From Methanosaeta sp. UBA80 (lineage in GTDB: Archaea > Halobacteriota > Methanosarcinia > Methanotrichales > Methanotrichaceae): a stretch of DNA of 8,391 nt. The notes under the pieces were generated by a model that was not told where the DNA came from, did no database searches, and was given only the letters and a program-made list of their open reading frames with translations. Made by a program: the position numbers and the translations under genes. Shown here piece after piece: positions 6,958 through 8,391 of the stretch (its first letter is position 1; every line of letters starts with the position of its first letter). Where the stretch lies: positions 1 to 8,391 of the forward strand of contig DAWB01000047.1 of the NCBI GenBank assembly GCA_002505805.1. The letters run 5' to 3'.

Positions 6958-7042
6958 CTTCTCCTAAAAGGGCAGCAAAAAAGATGATGCTGCTCTTCTG
7001 AGGAATGTATTCATATGATCAGGAGGAGATAAGCTCCAAATT

Positions 7043-7047
7043 AGAGG
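7043..7047 (+). promoter_or_regulatory. Ribosome binding site that favours the 7053 start
   Basis: AGAGG is followed by 5 nt and then the in-frame ATG at 7053. The earlier in-frame ATG at 7005 has AGGA directly against it, too close to act as a normal Shine-Dalgarno sequence. This favours the shorter form of the HTH protein. Confidence 0.5.
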
Positions 7048-7052
7048 TTTTC

Positions 7053-7391
7053 ATGCAGATGAAGTCGCCATGTGAGCAAATTGTATGGGATGTGCTGCCC
7101 AGCATCAGGGCAGCCATTGCTGAGGAGCTGATCAAAAGAGGAATATCTCAAAAAGAGGTCTCCAGGATGCTGGGCATCACTCCTCCTGCTGTCTCCCAGT
7201 ACCTCTCCAAGAAGAGAGGCTACAATATAGAATTTCGGGAGGACATTCGCCAGGCTATAGGGGTTCTGGCCGAGGATCTGATTAAAGAGGATATTAAAGG
7301 GGCTGATCTGGTCAAGAGGATCTGTTCCATCTGCCGTATGCTTCAGGATGACGAGACTGCCTGTATATCCACCAAATGCAAGGGCCTTTAG
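7053..7391 (+). CDS. HTH transcriptional regulator with C-terminal Cys4 cluster
   Basis: This is a small DNA-binding protein of the archaeal XRE-like (COG2522) kind. In the 112-residue form the N-terminus MQMKSPCEQIVWDVLPSIR fits that family. An HTH follows at about 31-52 (ISQKEVSRMLGITPPAVSQYL, with the family's PPAVSQYLSKKRG wing), then a helical segment. Last comes a cysteine cluster C91-x2-C94-x9-C104-x4-C109, with one further cysteine near the N-terminus (C7). Four C-terminal cysteines suggest a zinc or Fe-S site and possibly redox or metal sensing; this is inference. The start at 7053 was chosen for its ribosome binding site; an in-frame ATG at 7005 would add 16 residues. larE begins 3 bp after the stop codon, so the regulator most likely heads and controls the larE operon, and perhaps itself. 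Its true targets are not shown by the sequence. Confidence 0.85.
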   Translation: MQMKSPCEQIVWDVLPSIRAAIAEELIKRGISQKEVSRMLGITPPAVSQYLSKKRGYNIEFREDIRQAIGVLAEDLIKEDIKGADLVKRICSICRMLQDDETACISTKCKGL

Positions 7392-7394
7392 AAG

Positions 7395-8207
7395 ATGAAT
7401 CAGGCCGATAAACTGGAAGAGCTGAAGGAGAAAATCAGGGAAAAGCAACGTCTTCTCGTATCCTATTCGGGTGGAGTGGACAGCTCTCTTCTCGCTCTTC
7501 TTGCCCGGGAGGCTCTGGGTGACAGCGCTCTGGCGGTTATCCTGGACAGCGAGACCCTGCCCCGAAGTGAACTCGGGCAGGCTGTAGCTTTAGCCGAATG
7601 CATGGGCCTGAATTTTCGGGTCGCCAGGCACAATATTCTGGAGCAGGGGCCTTTCCGGGATAATCCTCTTAATCGCTGCTACATATGCAAGAAGAGCGCC
7701 ATAGCCCTTTTAAAGAGCATTGCCGCGGAAGAGGGCATAAGCTGCATCGCCGATGGGCTGAACCGCGACGACTGCCAGCAATGGCGGCCAGGAACTGTTG
7801 CCTGTGATGAGGAGGGAATCTGGCATCCCTTTGTGGAAGCGGGCATGGGCAAAGAGGATATCCGGGCACTGGCCCGCAAACTCGACCTTCCTGTCTGGAA
7901 CAAGCCCTCCTCGGCCTGCCTTGCCAGCAGGATCCCCTACGGTCAGCCCTTAAACCGGCAGACGCTCCTAATGGTGGAGGCGGCAGAGGATCTCCTGAAG
8001 AGCCTTGGCTTCGGGCAGCTCCGGGTGAGGGCGGACGGAGGGGGAGCCAGAATTGAGCTGGAGAAGCTGGAGATGGAAAGGGCCCTGAAGATGGGAGAGA
8101 ATATTGCCTGCAAGCTGAAAGGCCTTGGCTTTTCATATGTCTCCTTGGACCTGGAGGGCTATCGCAGCGGAAGCATGGATGAGGTCTTATGGACGTCGAG
8201 AGATTAA
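7395..8207 (+). CDS. larE: LarE-family ATP-dependent sacrificial sulfur transferase
   Basis: LarE adenylates a carboxylated pyridinium nucleotide and converts its carboxylates to thiocarboxylates, building the nickel-pincer nucleotide cofactor of lactate racemase. In Lactobacillus plantarum the sulfur comes from the enzyme's own Cys176. Here the PP-loop ATP motif SGGVDSS lies at 25-31, RCYICK at 94-99 (C95, C98) and SACLASRIPYG at 173-183. C175 in that last motif sits where the sacrificial cysteine is expected. The C-terminal LGFGQLRVRADGGGARIEL segment is also typical. The 270 residues are normal length and the protein should be cytoplasmic. It follows the HTH gene by 3 bp and overlaps the next gene, a cysteine desulfurase homologue, by 19 bp. 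No larA, larB or larC is in view, so the thiolated product may be a different or unknown cofactor; many genomes carry larE without racemase. Other PP-loop sulfur transferases are less likely given the motifs. Confidence 0.88.
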   Translation: MNQADKLEELKEKIREKQRLLVSYSGGVDSSLLALLAREALGDSALAVILDSETLPRSELGQAVALAECMGLNFRVARHNILEQGPFRDNPLNRCYICKKSAIALLKSIAAEEGISCIADGLNRDDCQQWRPGTVACDEEGIWHPFVEAGMGKEDIRALARKLDLPVWNKPSSACLASRIPYGQPLNRQTLLMVEAAEDLLKSLGFGQLRVRADGGGARIELEKLEMERALKMGENIACKLKGLGFSYVSLDLEGYRSGSMDEVLWTSRD

Positions 8208-8391
8208 GACGGGATTATCCCATACTCCAGGAGATCATCTATCTGGACAGCGCCTCCACCAGCCTGACCCCGGAGCCCGTGCTGCAGATGGTGCTGGACT
8301 ACTATAGAGAATACAAGGCTAATGTGGGGCGAGGGGTCTACCGCACCGCCCAGATGGCAGATCAGCGCTACCGGGATGCCCACGGCAAGGC
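8189..8391 (+). CDS. Cysteine desulfurase-like class V aminotransferase (partial)
   Basis: Only the N-terminal 67 codons are present; the window ends inside the gene. The translation has the opening of the SufS/CsdA group: RRDYPIL near 7-13, IYLDSASTSLTP (17-28), then YYREYKANVGRGVYRTA (38-54) and a tyrosine-containing helix. Enzymes of this group use PLP to take sulfur from cysteine, leaving a protein-bound persulfide for Fe-S clusters or other thio-cofactors. The catalytic lysine and cysteine would lie beyond the window, so activity cannot be judged. The residue before the RG pair is glycine where bacterial SufS usually has histidine. The gene overlaps larE by 19 bp and has GAGG (8181-8184) 4 nt before its ATG, so the two are probably translationally coupled. 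That suggests it supplies sulfur to LarE or renews its cysteine; this is inference. Confidence 0.8.
   Translation, partial: MDVERLRRDYPILQEIIYLDSASTSLTPEPVLQMVLDYYREYKANVGRGVYRTAQMADQRYRDAHGK

Larger units (their letters stand above)
6753..7004. other. Divergent intergenic region, TPR gene / HTH gene
   Basis: This 252-bp spacer separates the leftward TPR gene from the rightward HTH gene. The left half (about 6795-6900) is GC-rich and shows no gene or RNA that I recognise; it contains only a small CCCG-TC-CGGG repeat (6841-6850). The right half (about 6905-6990) is AT-rich and promoter-like. A TATA-like run on the minus strand (6907-6917, TAATATTTTAT) could serve the TPR gene, with a long leader of about 130 nt carrying the palindrome, but this is weakly supported. 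Confidence 0.5.

Noticed and set aside
7395..8207. A lactate racemase operon
   Set aside because: Only larE is present. No larA, larB or larC homologue is visible in the window, so naming the locus a racemase operon would go beyond the sequence.
8125..8307. 60-codon open frame on the + strand across the larE end
   Set aside because: It is out of frame with both larE and the cysteine desulfurase start, each of which has family motifs and better start context.

Overview
The window looks like chromosomal DNA from a methanogenic archaeon, most likely of the Methanosarcinales and plausibly a Methanothrix (Methanosaeta) relative. The evidence is indirect. There are archaeal-style cobamide genes and a small archaeal HTH regulator of the COG2522 kind. 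AT-rich spacers carry TATA-box-like sequences, arginine is often coded AGA/AGG, and there is a huge all-TPR protein of a sort common in that group. No rRNA, tRNA, CRISPR array, transposase or phage gene was seen. The genus is an inference, not something the sequence proves.

Left block (about 1-2452, + strand): a compact cobamide (vitamin B12-type) cluster behind an AT-rich leader. cobD (PLP-dependent threonine-phosphate decarboxylase) overlaps by 13 bp an 80-residue cysteine-rich protein, and 10 bp further on comes cbiB (membrane adenosylcobinamide-phosphate synthase). CobD makes aminopropanol phosphate and CbiB attaches it to the corrinoid, so the two enzymes are consecutive. The small cysteine-rich protein between them resembles the metal-binding C-terminal extension reported on Methanosarcina mazei CobD, here as a separate gene.

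Middle block (2486-6752): an unrecognised 216-residue protein on the + strand, possibly read through from cbiB, meets tail-to-tail (23-bp coding overlap) a 1212-residue minus-strand protein built almost wholly of about 27 tetratricopeptide repeats of about 40 residues (120 bp). A perfect 10-bp stem-loop sits at the convergent junction. A perfect 20-bp palindrome lies 22 bp upstream of the TPR start codon.

Right block (6753-8391, + strand): an AT-rich divergent promoter region, then a small HTH regulator with a C-terminal four-cysteine cluster, then larE (ATP-dependent PP-loop sulfur transferase), then the N-terminal 67 codons of a cysteine desulfurase-like PLP enzyme cut by the window edge. 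The three genes are packed (3-bp gap, then 19-bp overlap) and read as one sulfur-handling operon, possibly controlled by its own cysteine-containing regulator. No lactate racemase (larA) or larB/larC is present in the window.
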